A stretch of 64,000 bases of DNA from Schistosoma mansoni (GCF_000237925.1 NC_031499.1:2609316-2673315), one strand, 5' to 3'; shown: positions 43,485 through 54,600, counted from the stretch's first letter. Translations and numbers: made by a program. Notes: generated by a model from the letters alone, not told the origin.

Positions 43485-45035
43485 TATGGTGTCTAAATGA
43501 ACTAATGATTACCTTGTATTGATGAATGTTTTGATTTTGAATTCCAAGTACAGTACATTCGTTCGTGCTCATCTAATACTTCTTGAATAAATTGCGTTAC
43601 TGCTGAGATTGCTAGTTAATACTATAATTCAAATACTCATAAACATCACATTAGCGTCGCGATCGAGCCCGTGATGGAACGGTTGGATATATATTCAGAT
43701 TTTAATGCTTTTGAGAATTACATGAAGAAGATCAAAATCTGGGCTATAACCAAGGAAAATATTGAGGATTTTAATATTGGACTCATTTCCTTACGTTCAT
43801 TGGAAAAGTAGCATACAGCTTAATAAAGACTTTGGCATTTCTAAACAAACCGATTTTACTCCCTTATGCAACTCTCAAGCAACTACTGCTGGACCATGTA
43901 AAGTACTCAAATATCGAATGCGGTAAAGGAAAAAAATTCAATGAAATGACTCGTCAGGACATCATGAATCCCACTACTTTGCTATATCGTCGCAGTTCAA
44001 TACGTAATCAAGTTTATTCAGATAACAATTCATCGAGTTGTGAAACAGTTCACGAAGATGATCAAAAGTGACAAATATGTTCCGGATGAGTCGAATTGTA
44101 GTCACATTTCTGGTGTTATTGTATCAGATGTTGGATATTCTCACGAACAATGTATGTTGAATAGAATCCTTAGTCACTGGTATAGTGAATCAGAGGGAAT
44201 AGCAAGTTTTCCTGAAGCAATCAGAGAACTAGGTTACCCAGATGTGAAGTTTGCACGGGCAGATGATCCAAATCAAGTTCAAGATTATCCTAATAAGTAT
44301 GAGGCAGATGCATGTTTTCCATTTGATTGTTTCGCAGGTGAATCAAGCCCAGATGAATCACGTGTTAGTTACACTTATCAATATATATCTATATGTGTAT
44401 TCTAATATGAATAACAAAAAGATAATGTATCATAATTTTTATGCAAGTCAAATTCACATGAAGGAATACATCAAATTACGTGTCAATGTGTATCCCCAAA
44501 TACTCATATATAATAATCGAAGTGTGAGATATAAGAAGATAATGCAAATTGGGAATGTCAAATTGGTTATAACATTGCGACCTAAGGACCTAACACTATT
44601 TCGTGTGGGGGGATAGTGTTGGAAAGTCTATGATGCAAATACAAGATGTCAGTGGTTTCACTACACAACCGACATGATGATTGTATACAATTCCAGGAAT
44701 CAGGTGAGTCTATCACAATGTCGGTTGTTAATTCTAACACTAATGAGTATATGCCAGATCGTACAGACTCTACATCTATTACACAATTGGGCAGACACGT
44801 GATGAACCTAAAGAGAAGAGGTACGATTGATCGCAGAAATTTGGATTCTCATTTAAGCTGCGGCGGATGTGGTGTTTGAATTATCACCAATGATTCCCTT
44901 GTATTGATGAATGTTTTGATTTTGAATTCCAAGTACAGTAGATTCATTCGTGCTCATCTAATACTTTTTGATTAAATTGCTTCATTGCTGGGATTGGTAG
45001 TTTATACTAAAATTCAAATACTCTTAAACATCACA
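43485..45035 (+). mobile_element. Ty3/Gypsy-type LTR retrotransposon, decayed
   Basis: Two related terminal repeats of about 166 bp (43485-43650 and 44868-45035) and a 5-bp duplication ATACC at 43480-43484 and 45036-45040. The short interior holds gag-like sequence next to the left LTR and a C-terminal remnant ending in CGGCGV next to the right LTR; most of the polyprotein is absent. Broken in several places. The LTRs differ at roughly one base in ten, so it is an old insertion. Gypsy assignment is by resemblance to schistosome Gag and is inference. Confidence 0.7.
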
Positions 45036-45040
45036 ATACC

Positions 45041-45480
45041 TTTCTATAAATGATTATTTGTTATTGAAATACAACAGCTTCATTATTCTGTGAAATAGGA
45101 TGATATCATTTATGTTTAGAGAATAAATGCGGGATTTCTAGTGAGAATGTTTGATATACTCTATTTATCGATTATTATTCTACCCCCCCCCCTTTTTATC
45201 AACCATAAGAATCAATATTCACAGTTAAAATTACTGAGTCAGAAAAAAATTGGCATCGGGCTTATTTACTTCTTTTTTCTTTGTTAAGTTTAGTAGAATT
45301 AAAAAAACATGCTTCCCAGTAGAGATATTTAAACATTCACCATGGTGACTACAAGTGACACAAATGTTTTTTTTAAAAAAAATTCTTGGCTACAATATCA
45401 GTTGTTATGTTTATATAACAGTTATGAGTGTTGAAATAACATTTTCATAGGCATGAAAACTAATTTCTAAGATGAAATAT
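45041..45480. other. AT-rich spacer
   Basis: C-run at 45184; nothing else recognised. Confidence 0.35.
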
Positions 45481-45492
45481 TTTTATTAATGG

Positions 45493-45694
45493 TAAGCAAA
45501 GACGGATAGTGGCTTACAGTGGAATGCAGGACGCGCGTCAAGTCCTATTTGGGACTCGTCAGCTGGATGTACCTGCATCTCAGAGTTGATGGTCACTCTG
45601 CGACTCGAACCCAGTACCTTTGCCAATTAGAGACTGACCAGTTGCAATCTCAACACATCGATGCGAAGATTGAAACAAACAGTACCAAATGAAT
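45493..45694 (-). repeat. S1 copy with 5' inversion and TSD
   Basis: Minus-strand ribozyme segment followed by plus-strand 3' tail; TTTTATTAATGG duplicated at 45481-45492 and 45695-45706. Ribozyme has CTGACGA but TTGAC where GAAAC should be. Confidence 0.85.
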
Positions 45695-45706
45695 TTTTAT
45701 TAATGG

Positions 45707-46049
45707 TTTTATATATATATACATATATCACTAGTCCCATAAGATGTCCGTTTACCTAAATTATAAAGTAAGCGAAGTTGGAACTGTATCTCATAATGTC
45801 GACCCAGTGATTCTAATGAAAATCTTCCTGCTTGAAAGCTCAATAACCTTGTTTCAATCATCGATTTGAGCACTAGTAGCCAACACTGAAACTGTTGGCT
45901 ACGAAAAGCACGGGTTACTGTGAATCATGTACTATTTTAATTTTTTCTGAGGGCCATATATCTATATTCACAAGTCGATCGCTAGATAGATTCATAGATA
46001 CGAAAATATCCGTTAAAGTAGTGAGAAAGTCTTTTATAAATTTAGCAGT
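45707..46049. other. AT-rich spacer
   Basis: Nothing recognised. Confidence 0.35.
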
Positions 46050-46235
46050 GAGTATCCACTATCCCGCAGGCGTGTACAGGACCCAGGAACTTCGGTCTCC
46101 TGCCCGAATGCCTGACATGTAGACCACTGAGCCAGGATTCCACAGTATTAACGTCTGAAATTCAACCACTCCAGGTTTTTTAGCTTTTCAATGGTGGTCT
46201 AGCATCGATTGGTTAATGATTTCAATGAAATTCAA
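46050..46235 (-). repeat. S2 copy, rearranged
   Basis: Minus-strand tRNA-like head (ACCACTGAGCCAG) followed by a plus-strand S2 3' region; no ribozyme left. Confidence 0.6.
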
Positions 46236-46984
46236 CGTTCTTTACAATCCAAAATCTAAAATGATACCTAATTATTTCTTATATAGAATATACATATCAT
46301 TTTATCTAATACTTTAGTAACTCGGTTTATTTGAACTACCATGATCAGTTGATATAAGCTAAGACCTGTGTACCTTTCCATACCCAAAGATTTATTGCTA
46401 AGATCTATTCATTATAACTTTGTTTGTCAATAATTTTGTTATTTCGAGATGGCGTTTATTTATATAGTTGGATCATTTTTTCAAGCATTTAATCAGTGTC
46501 AACGTTTAGCTAGACAGCTCAATATTATTAAACACTGTATTATAGATCATTGTTTCTACGGTAATCTTTTGTATCCGGACATTATTGATGGTCACAAACT
46601 TTGAAACAAGTGATCTTGATATTACTTTTCGGTCTCTTAATTCATATTTCATAACTATAATTTACTGAAACAGATCAGTTTAATATGAAATTATGTCAAA
46701 TAACTGACTGAAGCTGAGATCTCATTTTCAGAATCACATTACACACAGTAGTAAAACATATCAAACTGAAAGTAAATTGCTCAAACCTAGTACCATACCT
46801 AACCTTAAACAAAAATAAAAATTGAAGTTATTATCGACTGAAAATTTCTAATCTTTAACAAACCTTCCTTAAATTGAGTTAGTATTTCAGGAATTTTTAA
46901 GTACTTTATCGACATGAGTTTTAAAAAAAGAGATGGATATACTTCATTGAACAGCTTCTAGTAAGAAATCTGTGCAACGATTAA
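46236..46984. other. AT-rich spacer
   Basis: Nothing recognised over about 750 bp. Confidence 0.35.
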
Positions 46985-47275
46985 CACAAATACTGTTGTA
47001 TGTACTACTGATATCGACAGATATAAGTAGTGTGTATCACTAGTCAAAAATGAAATACCTGATGACAAAAGTTTAAGAAGATCGAAGACATTAAAAAAAC
47101 CGTGAACCGAGAGTAATTGGTATGGAAATGAAAGAACAATAAAGTCTAAGGCGATTGATTGTTATTTTGCAAATGAAATATTTACTGTATAGTTCTCAGA
47201 TTTCACTAAGATATTCTGTAATTTTGTATCGAAGTACATTTGGTTGTCCCCACTTGTGTATTCTGATTTATTACA
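46985..47275 (+). repeat. RP family repeat
   Basis: Terminal palindrome TACTACTGATATCGACAGAT then AAGTAGTGTGTATCAC; A/G-rich body; end TGGTTGTCCCC. Confidence 0.65.
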
Positions 47276-47289
47276 GTAATTTTACCAAT

Positions 47290-47795
47290 ACCATTTATTT
47301 TATTTATTTAAACACATGAATATTGGTACAAAGGGGGTACCAGATATATATATATGCGCCACACAAATCTCATTTGATTTGTGTGAGGGCTGTGATACCG
47401 CCCAGGTGCCTAAACTGAAGCAGGTGGTTTACTAAGGGAGTCACACCCCGAGCCTTTGATCCAAGTCTGTGGAGCATCGTGAGGAGATGCAGACCCATGG
47501 TAGCCGGTGACCAACGAGCACATGTACACCATTGGTTTAGAATCAGGGTTTCCCAACTCCCCTAGGTGAACTTTCCGTGTCCACCAACCCGGGTAAAGTG
47601 TGGAACATTCACTTTTCATCCTCTCAATTTCGTAAACAACAGTAATGCCACTAGAAGGCAGTGAGTAGGACTTCCCTGGTAGAGGCTTTATACGCGTGGC
47701 CATGTAAGAGCTTTTGGTGAAGGAGAGCGAACTCTCCCCACTCTCGGCCGTGTCACGGCATTTGGAGGCTACCAATACCAATAGCCTCATCAAAG
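47290..47795 (-). repeat. GC-richer repeat-derived ORF block
   Basis: The minus strand has a 127-codon open frame (47410-47793) with PLPGKSYSLPSSGITVVYE, TLYPGWWTRKVHLGELGN and WIKGSGCDSLSKPPASV. GC content is well above the surroundings. I recall similar sequence recurring in schistosome predicted proteins, which points to a repeat, perhaps part of a retroelement, rather than a gene. No domain is recognised. Family unknown. Confidence 0.45.
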
Positions 47796-48118
47796 TATAC
47801 TTATATTATTTTAAAATAGAAAACAATACAGAATACTAATATTTGTCATGAAATCAATGATATTTTTTTATGTAACCATAACCATAAATCTCTTTCTGAA
47901 TGTTATCATTACTCTGAATATAAATACATAGTCATAATTATACATGTAAACGTATATGTACAAAATAAATCTTAGCTACTTTTTGTTTTTCTGTTTTAAA
48001 ATAGATCAGTATTGATTCAAGCATTTTTTTCTTGAATGTGTTTACTTATTGTTGTCGTTGGTGGCGGCGGCGGCGGTGGTGGTGTTGTTGGTGGTGTTGA
48101 TGTTGGTGGGGGTACCTT
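47796..48118. other. AT-rich spacer and GGC/GGT repeat, probable GPCR 3' UTR
   Basis: A (GGT/GGC)n microsatellite at 48050-48115 directly follows the GPCR stop on the minus strand, so it may be 3' UTR. Confidence 0.4.
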
Positions 48119-48586
48119 TCAAGCATCTGTATTACGATTTACATTTAATTGATCATGCAATTCATTATGAGTAGTAGTTGAATGACTTCTTTGGAAAAAA
48201 TGAATAGAATTTGAACTACCTTCATTGACAGAAGGTTGTGTCATACGAATAATTGGTACATGTATCTTTTTCTTATTGTTGCTACGTGGTAACAAATTTG
48301 TTTTATTTGAACGTGATAATTTAGGTAAACATCGATTAAAACATGATAAAAAGCATGAATAAAATAAATGATATATATCTTGTCGAAAATTTTTATTTAT
48401 CCATGCATAAATAAATGGATTATAACATGTTGATGAATCCCTGGCAAAATTTGCTGCAGCCCATGCTTTAATTGAATATGATTTAAACCAAAATTCACGA
48501 TTAATTAAACCATGTAAATAGATTGTATGCCTTGGAAGTTGAGATAAACCATACATTAATGCTACTAATGTTAACATTTTCACCAT
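48119..48586 (-). CDS. Class A peptide-type GPCR, last coding exon
   Basis: C-terminal part of a rhodopsin-family receptor that would couple an extracellular ligand to G proteins at the plasma membrane. The 155 codons start with TM6 (residues about 2-25, MLTLVALMYGLSQLPRH; the usual CWxP is SQLP here, with the bend-forming Pro at 18). Extracellular loop 3 follows, then TM7 (about 39-62) with the NPxxY motif as NPFIY at 56-60. Helix 8 is NKNFRQDI, then a Cys cluster (78, 82, 86) suited to palmitoylation and a polar Ser/Asn tail. The context STCYNPFIYAW resembles NPY/NPF and tachykinin-type receptors, but the ligand cannot be named. The exon starts at a splice acceptor (TTTCTTTTAG just before 48586 on the minus strand), so ATG 48586 is internal. 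TM1-5 exons are not in view and should lie to the right. The frame is intact and ends in TGA. Confidence 0.85.
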   Translation of the reverse strand: MVKMLTLVALMYGLSQLPRHTIYLHGLINREFWFKSYSIKAWAAANFARDSSTCYNPFIYAWINKNFRQDIYHLFYSCFLSCFNRCLPKLSRSNKTNLLPRSNNKKKIHVPIIRMTQPSVNEGSSNSIHFFQRSHSTTTHNELHDQLNVNRNTDA

Positions 48587-48659
48587 CTAAAAGAAATGAA
48601 TACATGATAGAGATAATCATTATTTGCAAAAGGTTACAATGAAGGTTAAAACACACTGT

Positions 48660-48900
48660 TTAGTTGAAATCATGAGTCAATTGAAGCTAGACCAACCATG
48701 GAAAACCTGGAAGCACTGGACGGCCATTTCGCCCGATTGTGGGACTCCTCAGCAATGCGCACTCACGATCCCGCCTCAAGAGAGACGGACTCAGGACCTA
48801 TTAGTCTCGCACGCGAGTGCTTAACCTCTAGACCACTGAGTCGGCATCCAACGGTGTTAATGTCCAACTTCAACCAATCCACAAAGTTGGGCAACCCCTT
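48660..48900 (-). repeat. S2 copy inside the GPCR intron, sense strand
   Basis: Minus strand: leader, tRNA-like head (A-box near 48840, B-box region altered near 48785), ribozyme, 3' region ending about 75 bp before the GPCR splice acceptor. Confidence 0.8.
48713..48758 (-). ncRNA. Hammerhead ribozyme, S2 type, intronic and in sense
   Basis: GCATTG, CTGAGGA, GTCC-CACAATC-GGGC, GAAAT, GGCC, GTC, CAGTGC. Core bases are intact. Stem I has one U-G, stem II one U-G, and stem III starts with U-G. Could self-cleave in the GPCR pre-mRNA if it folds. Confidence 0.7.
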
Positions 48901-48999
48901 CTGACAAAATTATTTCTAAACCTGTGAACAATTGTTTTATTCATAACCTTGTTTAGCTTACGGATTACTTTAGACAATCACTTTTTTTAAACAAAAGTA

Positions 49000-49160
49000 G
49001 TGGTTAAGCACTCGCGCGCGAAACTGATAGATCCGGGGTTCGAATCTCGTGAGGCGGGATCGTGAATGCACACCGCTGATGATGAAACGGTTGTCTAATG
49101 CTTTCAGGTTTTCCATGGTGATCTAGCTTCAATTGACTCTTAATTTCAACTATAAAAGTA
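49000..49160 (+). repeat. S2 copy, ribozyme deleted
   Basis: Head remnant (GTGGTTAAGCACTCGCGCGC), B-box GGGTTCGAATC, then CACCGCTGATGATGAAACGG with most of the stem II hairpin missing, and 3' region. Confidence 0.75.
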
Positions 49161-49254
49161 GTTTTATTTTGGAAAACATCACGTTTTTATATTTATTCAA
49201 GAATCAATAAACCAACGAGTAGACATATAAATAATCAATATAGGAATTTTTGGA

Positions 49255-49590
49255 GATTGTAATATTTTCATTTTTCAATTGACGAGTTGATCTAAGGTAG
49301 ACCACCATTGAAACCCTGGAGGCATTGGATGACCATGATCAGTGGTATCTAATTCCTGTTAGGACTGAGACAGTTATCAACCTACGAAAAGAGACCAAGG
49401 TTTATAAAAGATTATGGGTTGATTGAAGTCAAATATTAAAACCGCTGGATACCGGTTCAATGATCTAGAGGTTAAGTATTCGTGAGTGAGACAGAAGGTC
49501 TTTGGTTCGAGTCCCATGTGAGAGATCGTGGATGCAAACAGGTTTTTGACGGTTGTCTACCTTAGATCAACTCATGTATTCAACTATTGC
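49255..49590 (+). repeat. S2 copy, inverted left arm, ribozyme deleted
   Basis: Inverted 3' region, partial 5' region, A-box (CCGGTTCAATGATC), B-box (TGGTTCGAGTCCC), then a direct jump to the 3' region. Confidence 0.65.
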
Positions 49591-50159
49591 TGATGTTAAC
49601 CTTACATGAGATAATCGATAAAACGGCTGATGTAATCTCATCAATATTATAACCCCTTGATTTTTTCTTTCTCTGTATGTCTTTTCCTTTGAAATTGATA
49701 ATTGTTTAAAGATTTACACACAAAAGTATGTAAATCATTCAGTCAAAAGTATACTTTAATATATACAGACATGGTTTACCTAAAACTGCAATATAATTGT
49801 GACTTAGTAACTATGTAATTTAATCATTAAACAGCATGACAACTAACATTTACAGATATATGTGTATATGGATACAAAATTAGTGTATATTACAATAGTG
49901 ATTAATTAAAAAGGAAAATCATCTTCCCTATAGGGGAAACTTTACGTTTGTTTTTCAATTAATTCATACGTTGAAATAACAATTTCGCTAAAGATTAACG
50001 ACTAATTTATTAAAATCAACGCTAATTAGCTAATGCGCATGTTCATCTCTAATAATTTTGTCTCAGACAAATTGTTTTTACGTATGTTATACAAGACTAT
50101 AATTCTATTTGAAGTTTTTCTTACCTTAAGAAACGTTTACCTCATAAACGTTGATTAAC
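49591..50159. other. AT-rich spacer
   Basis: Nothing recognised. Confidence 0.35.
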
Positions 50160-50515
50160 ATCATGAATCGATCAATGTTAGAGGGGTATTTCTGAGAGTT
50201 CTAGTGAAAAGTCGTGGTCAGTGGAGCGAGTCCGTGTCGGATAGAGACTGGTATCTACCTCAGACAATGAAATATGGTTGCGCAATATCGTGGATTGCTT
50301 GTAGTTAGACATTAACACTGTTGGATATAAGCTTAGTGGTCTAGAGGATAAGCGTTCACACTCGAGATCGAAGGTCCTGAATTCGAATTCTGAGTGCAGA
50401 ATTGTGGATGCACACTTCTGAGAATTCCAATACTAGAACAAAAAGGTTGCCCAGTGCTTTCAGGTATTCACTGGTTATCTACCTTAAATCGGCTCATGAA
50501 TTCAACTATTAAATT
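50160..50515 (+). repeat. S2 copy, old
   Basis: 5' region (GAGAGTTCTAGTGAAAAG), head (AAGCTTAGTGGTC), ribozyme eroded (CTGAGAATTCC, ACAAAAAG), 3' region. Confidence 0.7.
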
Positions 50516-50859
50516 ACATTAATTTAATATGTTAATTTTGGACTGCATGTATTTTTCTGTTTCTTAGACACAGTGAAATACTAACAGTAGCGTTCTGAAC
50601 AAAGAATTATGCCTCTATTATACTTTTTTCATCAACTCCAGTACCTTGTTGATGCTAACATTGCTTGACAAGTGTTTTAAAATTATGGTCCAAAGCTGAC
50701 CAAAGTAAATGTGACATAAGAAACTGAACTGTTTGCAAATTCTAAGTTTATGAATAACAGTATAACTTGTAAATGAATTTCATTTCCTATTACGAGTGTT
50801 TCATGACATTATTATTATTATCACTTAAAAATATCCAACCAAACTTCTAATTTTAACAT
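50516..50859. other. AT-rich spacer
   Basis: Nothing recognised. Confidence 0.35.
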
Positions 50860-51196
50860 TTGTATAGGAGTGCAACTGGTCAGTCTGTAACTGGTATATG
50901 TGCATACTGTACGTATTGCCTCGATATAGCCTTAATTCACAAGCATTGAACGCAAAGATGTATAGTTGCTAGCAATGGAATCCAGGACGCGCTTCAAGTC
51001 CTATTTTGGACTCGTCAGATGGATGTACCTGCATCTCAGAGTTGATGTTCACTCTGGGACTCGAACCCAGTATCGTTTGCTTGAACTCCATCACGTTATC
51101 CACTCAACTACTGAGTCCTGATAACATATGCCAATAAGAGACTGATCAGTTGCAGTCCTAAACATCAATGGGAAGATTCAAACAAACAATACTCAT
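50860..51196 (-). repeat. S1 copy with inverted end
   Basis: Minus-strand S1 to 51121 (B-box GGGACTCGAACCC complement), then plus-strand 3' half 51124-51196. Ribozyme carries the TTGAA/TTGAC-type replacement of GAAAC. Confidence 0.8.
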
Positions 51197-51673
51197 GATC
51201 TCAATCAAACAAGTTTACATAAATTTGAAGAAAAGCGATGAGAACACCTTCAACTCATTAATGCTAATTCTTGTTAATTTATAAGGAGTATTCAGTAGTA
51301 TCAAGTTGTTTTGAGAGTGTAACTTTTATCAGTGCGCCTGAGTCTAAAAACTTGCTAAAGGGTAACAAAGAAACTACTAAGGATGTAATGATAGCACTTT
51401 TTTATTTAGTTAACTGTTTTCAATACGATTCACGATAAACAATTAAAGATTGTTTCATACTGGGCGCCCACTGGAAGATGTTAACGTTCTGATGTCAGGT
51501 GGGTGATGGATTCCCTCTTTAGAGAAGTCTAATAGTAATATGAAATCGCTGCCCAGTACTCCTTTTTTCATAGGAGATGATTTTCTTCGACCATGACTCC
51601 AGTTTCCTTCATTTTGTTTTGCTTCTCTTACAAACTCTGTGTTTGTTCTATAATAATAACTACTATTACATTA
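51197..51673. other. Unassigned spacer before the gap
   Basis: Nothing recognised. Confidence 0.35.
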
Positions 51674-51873
51674 NNNNNNNNNNNNNNNNNNNNNNNNNNN
51701 NNNNNNNNNNNNNNNNNNNNNNNNNNNNNNNNNNNNNNNNNNNNNNNNNNNNNNNNNNNNNNNNNNNNNNNNNNNNNNNNNNNNNNNNNNNNNNNNNNNN
51801 NNNNNNNNNNNNNNNNNNNNNNNNNNNNNNNNNNNNNNNNNNNNNNNNNNNNNNNNNNNNNNNNNNNNNNNNN
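51674..51873. other. Assembly gap, 200 N
   Basis: Exactly 200 undetermined bases. S1 sequence begins immediately after it, so a tandem S1 array may have caused the gap. Confidence 0.95.
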
Positions 51874-52137
51874 TGCAGTCCTAAACATTAATGGGAAGAT
51901 TCAAACAAACAATACTAAGTGAATTCAAACTTCACCCCATCTCACATGCAAGTGGCTATCAGGACTCAGTGACCGAGTGAATCACGAGATGGCGTTTGGA
52001 GCGAACGATACTGGGTTCGAGTCCCAGAGTGAACATCAAGTCTAAGATGCAGGTACATTCAGCTGACGAGTCCCAAATAGGACTTGACGCGCGTCCTGGA
52101 TTCCACTGCTAGCCACTATCCATCTTTGCTTACATTA
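51874..52137 (+). repeat. S1 copy, permuted, abutting the gap
   Basis: Starts mid-3' half (TGCAGTCCTAAACATTAATG), continues into tRNA-like head (ACTCAGTGACCGAGTGAATC, B-box GGGTTCGAGTCCC), ribozyme CTGACGA, GTCC-CAAATA-GGAC but TTGAC for GAAAC, and ends at ATCTTTGCTTAC. Otherwise close to consensus. Confidence 0.85.
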
Positions 52138-52254
52138 TTATTTAGTATTTATCACTTAACAATATCTAACCAAACTTCTATTTTTAACTAATATTTGATG
52201 AAATGCACATGGTAAAGTCTTCTTTGCAACATTTGTCATATGAAACAAATATAA

Positions 52255-52745
52255 TATGCATTTTGGATTGTTTGTTTGAATGTTTCCAATGATGTTTAGA
52301 ACTACAATTGATCGATCTCTTATTGACACACGTGCTTCCTGTGCGGATTGCCTCGATATTGCCTGAAGTCATAAAGATTATAAACAAAGATAGAGAGTGG
52401 TTAGCAGTGAAATCCAGGACGCGTGATTTGTCTTTGCTTATAATGTTTGTGATTTAAGGCGATATCGAGGCAACAAGTACAGCATGCATATATGCCAATA
52501 ACAGACTGATTTATTGGAGTTCTAAACAACAATGGGAACAATCAGACAGACAATACGAAATGATTTAAAACTTCATCCGATTGCTTGAGCTAGTGGCTAT
52601 CAGTAATCAATAGCGTAGTTGATAACGCGATGACACTTTTTAGCAAAGAACAATGGATTCGAGTTTGAGATGTAAGTACATCCAACAGACAAGTTATAAT
52701 TGGGAAGAAACTGGTGTTCTATCCACCATTCATGTTTGTTTATAA
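52255..52745 (-). repeat. S1 inverted pair, old
   Basis: 52255-52425 minus-strand 3' half; 52426-52745 plus-strand S1 through CTTCATCCGATTGC, head and a lost ribozyme. Confidence 0.65.
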
Positions 52746-52861
52746 ATAAAACATACACTGAGAGTTTTGAAAACTTATCAACCAGATTACTAATAGTTAA
52801 ATGCTGTTTGCTAGTCGATTTAGACTTGACATTATTTGTAAATAATAATAATAATGTTTCG

Positions 52862-53200
52862 ATAGTTGAGATCATGAGTCAATTGAAGTTAGATCACCAT
52901 GGAAAACGTGGAAGAAGTGAAAGAACCGTTACGTCCTTTTGTGGGACTCCTGAACACTGCGCATCTACGATCCCATCTCGCGAAATTCGAACCAAGGACA
53001 TATCAGTTTCGCGCTTGAGCGCTTTACATCAAGACCACTGATTCGGTATCCAACGGTGCACTGTGCACTGCTGAGGAGTCCCACGATAAGGCGAAACGGC
53101 CGTCCAGTGCTTCCAGGTTTTCCATGGTGGTCTAGCTTCAATTGACTCATGATCTCAACTATTGGAATCACTATAATATCCACAAAAAACTCCATCTGAT
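52862..53200 (-). repeat. S2 inverted dimer
   Basis: Minus half 52862-53055 (ribozyme damaged, tRNA-like head), then plus half 53056-53200 starting at the ribozyme and ending ACTCCATCTGAT. Confidence 0.8.
53065..53110 (+). ncRNA. Hammerhead ribozyme, S2 type, core intact
   Basis: GCACTG, CTGAGGA, GTCC-CACGATA-AGGC, GAAAC, GGCC, GTC, CAGTGC. Stem I is perfect; stem II is weakened (U-G and C-A). Confidence 0.7.
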
Positions 53201-53796
53201 AATAATAATGATGTTGTTAGACATTGAGATATAAGGTTGAACTACGGTTAAATAGTCAAAAATATTTCAAAGGTATGCTAAATCACGGTTTATTTGTTCA
53301 TGTTTACATCTATTTGAATGTATATCATAATCATTTATCTAAGTAGAATGTACTTACATATTTAGTTATCAAACTTCAAGATGACATTCAATGTCGAGTT
53401 CAGTAAACTAAATCTTACTGGATTTAATAATCAAGAATACTTAACATGATACAATGATTTACATCACTTCATGATTAGATTGTTTCATCTTACTCAGAAA
53501 CAATAACTTTGTATGTAATAGAATCTAGAATAATCAAGTATCATGGTCAGCATATGTTTTCTATTCACCACCCATTTAGAAACATTGTGTTTGATATCAA
53601 TCTATGACGCCGTTTAATTTTATTTTATCTCCATAGACAAATGCTGTTTACATGTATTCATCTTTGAAAATACAAGCCAATTATCCAATCTTTTAGCTGT
53701 ATTCAATTCATTTTTAGGCTACTGGACATTCTTAATCATTGTGTTTCAAACAATGTATCCGAAGTACATATAATCCAATATGTAAAAATATCTTAA
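53201..53796. other. AT-rich spacer
   Basis: Nothing recognised. Confidence 0.35.
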
Positions 53797-53838
53797 TAAA
53801 TAATAATAATAAATAATAAATAATAATAAATAATCTGA
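53797..53838. repeat. (AAT)n microsatellite
   Basis: AATAATAAATAATAATA-type run at the left edge of the LINE. Confidence 0.8.
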
Positions 53839-54434
53839 GCAGCATCATTGATGAACACAGTGAATCAGATGCAGATGTGAGGGCGAGGATCAGCAAAGCA
53901 AGAGCAGCATATTTACAACTGAAAAACATCTGGAACTCAAAACAATTGTCAACCAACACCAAGGTTAGAATTTTCAATACAAATGCCAAGACAGTTCTAC
54001 TGTTGGGGGCGGAGACGTGGAGAACTACGAAAGCCATTATCCAGAAGATACAAGTGTTTTTTAACAGCTGTCTATGAAAGATACTTCGGATCAGATGGCC
54101 AGACACTATCAGCAACAAGTTACTGTGGGAGATAACAAACCAGATTCCAGCAGAGGAAGAAATCTGGAAGAAGCGCTGGAAGTGGATTAGGCACATTTTG
54201 AAGAAATCACCTAATTGTGTCACAAGACAAGCCCTCACATGGAATCCTGAAGGTCAAAGGAGAAGAGGAAGACCAAAGAACACATTACACCGAGAAATAG
54301 AGACAGAAATGAGAAGAATGAACAAAAAATGGACAGATTTAGAAAAGAAGGCCCAGAACAGAGTGGGTTGGAGAAAGCTGGTCGGCAGCCCATGCTCCAT
54401 TGGGAGTGTCAGGCGTAAGTAAGTAAGTAAGTAA
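53839..54434 (+). mobile_element. RTE-type LINE 3' end, longest copy
   Basis: SDADVRARISKARAAYLQLK, LSTNTKVRIFNTNAKTVLL, GAETWRTTKAIIQKIQVFFN, then Wx[23 protein letters not shown] and [20 protein letters not shown] to the terminal RRK stop and (GTAA)n tail. This is the region downstream of the RT domain in RTE-clade proteins. One in-frame stop interrupts it after NSCL. The upstream endonuclease and RT are absent. Confidence 0.9.
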
Positions 54435-54439
54435 TGCGA

Positions 54440-54600
54440 TCCAGGATGCTAGCCACTATCCATCTTTGCTTAAAAACTTGTGACTTAAGGCAATATCGGG
54501 GTAATTTGCACAGGATGTACACATGTCAACAAGAGACTGATTAATTTCAGTTCTCAATAATAATGAGAAGATACAAGCATACAACACCGAGTGAAGTAAT
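54440..54600 (+). repeat. S1 3' half
   Basis: Starts just 3' of the ribozyme cleavage site (GATCCAGGATGCTAGCCAC) and runs to the S1 tail. Confidence 0.7.

Noticed and set aside
51577-51922. ORFs of about 100 codons
   Set aside because: They run through the 200-N gap.
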